Under the pieces are notes generated by a model. That model searched no databases. It was given only the letters and a program-made list of their open reading frames with translations, and had not been told where the DNA came from. From assembly GCA_900772415.1 (NCBI GenBank), contig CAAHEC010000017.1, forward strand, positions 1 through 6,292: a stretch of DNA of 6,292 nucleotides. The letters are read 5' to 3'. This stretch comes from Bacilli bacterium. GTDB taxonomy: Bacteria; Bacillota_I; Bacilli_A; RF39; UBA660. A program made the translations under genes and the position numbers. Shown here in pieces: positions 5,551-6,292 of the stretch; the stretch's first letter is position 1, and each line of letters opens with the position of its first letter.

Positions 5551-6292
5551 TGGATAATATTAAATTTAATAAATTATTAAATGAAAAGTATATGTTATTA
5601 CAAAGCATTGCTAAAAAGTTTGACTATAGTGACGAACTATTAACTATGATTACTCTAACATATGTAGCATTTTATATGAGTTTAGGCAAAGATTGTGATG
5701 TTCCTTTATATGACTTATTTAATAATGTTCAAATCATTTATGAAGAAGGGAATGTAAGCGAAATAGCAACTCGCCATAATTTGGGAGCCGTTCCTAAAGG
5801 AGGCGTTGCAGTAACTATTTTTATCCCCAATCTTAAACTCTTTAAAGACGCAACACAAAAACAATATCCACAAGCAATTATTTTAGGAACCCATGTTAAT
5901 GATTCTATAGCAACACCTGTCTTAAAATTAGAAATGCTTATTCATGAAATACGTCATGCCTTAATGGGATATTATAATACTCATATCTTAATTGATGATA
6001 ATACGTATTATATGCGAAGTGGTTTACATGAAACTTATTATTATCGTGATAATAATGCTAAAGAAAAATTCAGTTTCAATAACACTAGTACAACTTTAGA
6101 TGAAATAACAAATACCTATATAACAGAATTGCTGGTTAATAAAATTATGTCATTTAAAAAAAGCTATATAAAAAACAATAAAGTTAAATTATATTTAGAT
6201 ACTTTAAAAACTGCGCAAGCTGATGAAAGATATAGAGCAATTGGCTATAATACTGAAGTAAGACTTTTATATCCATTACTTTTAAATGAAGA
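5550..6292 (+). CDS. Putative HEIRH zinc metallopeptidase, third gene of the operon, truncated by the window end
   Basis: ATG at 5550 overlaps the VWA stop (TAATG) and has a strong GGGAGG site (5538-5543), 6 bases upstream. The frame is open to the last base: 247 full residues with no stop. A helix-like LKLEMLIHEIRHALMGYYN stretch (about 126-143) contains HEIRH at 132-136 (bases 5943-5957), the HExxH signature of zinc-dependent peptidases. About 50 residues on, LDEITNTYITELL (183-195) offers Glu185 or Glu193 as the third zinc ligand, the gluzincin-like arrangement. Glu161 in GLHET is another conserved-looking acid. The N-terminal 60 residues look helical, and no signal peptide or membrane segment is seen, which points to a cytosolic protease. 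I cannot place it in a named family. Coupling to a MoxR-VWA pair suggests that its activity or access to substrate is controlled by that pair. Confidence 0.72.
   Translation, partial: MDNIKFNKLLNEKYMLLQSIAKKFDYSDELLTMITLTYVAFYMSLGKDCDVPLYDLFNNVQIIYEEGNVSEIATRHNLGAVPKGGVAVTIFIPNLKLFKDATQKQYPQAIILGTHVNDSIATPVLKLEMLIHEIRHALMGYYNTHILIDDNTYYMRSGLHETYYYRDNNAKEKFSFNNTSTTLDEITNTYITELLVNKIMSFKKSYIKNNKVKLYLDTLKTAQADERYRAIGYNTEVRLLYPLLLNE

Noticed and set aside
1..6292. Use of TGA as tryptophan, as in Mycoplasma-like genomes, given the AT-richness
   Set aside because: All genes use TGG for Trp and contain no in-frame TGA, and a wall-lipid phosphatase is present. Reading TGA through in the broken small ORF gives only a few more codons before a TAG.
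1..6292. Mobile elements, tRNA, rRNA or attachment sites
   Set aside because: I found no transposase or integrase motifs, no terminal inverted repeats with target duplications, and no cloverleaf-like or rRNA-like sequence.

Overview
This is an AT-rich window (by eye well under 35% GC) with A/T-ending codons and strong purine-rich ribosome binding sites. All genes read cleanly in the standard bacterial code: Trp is TGG and no in-frame TGA is used. The base composition, plus a cell-wall lipid-carrier phosphatase gene (UppP), fits a low-GC walled Firmicute, perhaps a gut Bacilli or Erysipelotrichia-like lineage. That placement is inference.

Layout. (1) 2-337, plus strand: the 3' end of uppP, closed by a clear intrinsic terminator at 342-364. 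(2) 370-1418, minus strand, convergent with uppP: a two-gene Fic module. Its promoter-proximal gene is a small unrecognised ORF broken by one extra base. The second gene is a Fic-fold protein that keeps its N-terminal inhibitory motif but has lost the catalytic histidine and other active-site residues. (3) 1419-1579: a 161-bp divergent control region with two face-to-face extended -10 promoters and a 10-bp inverted repeat. (4) 1580 to the end, plus strand: three genes joined by identical TAATG stop/start overlaps. They encode a 770-aa MoxR/dynein-related AAA+ ATPase with a large C-terminal extension, a 552-aa protein with about 295 disordered Asn/Gln/Ser-rich residues before a C-terminal VWA domain with MIDAS residues, and a protein with a HEIRH zinc-protease motif that runs off the window.

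How it may work. MoxR-type ATPases usually act as remodelling chaperones with a VWA (metal-dependent adhesion) partner, often encoded next door. Here the pair is tightly coupled to a candidate zinc metallopeptidase. The simplest model is a nucleotide- and metal-gated switch that activates, positions or restrains the peptidase or its substrate. This resembles in outline the known MoxR-VWA ternary systems, some of which are proposed conflict or defence systems. The peptidase, the 400-residue ATPase tail and the disordered VWA linker do not match any family I can name, so this operon is the best candidate here for an undescribed system. The neighbouring Fic module looks catalytically dead or decaying, and it shares the divergent control region.
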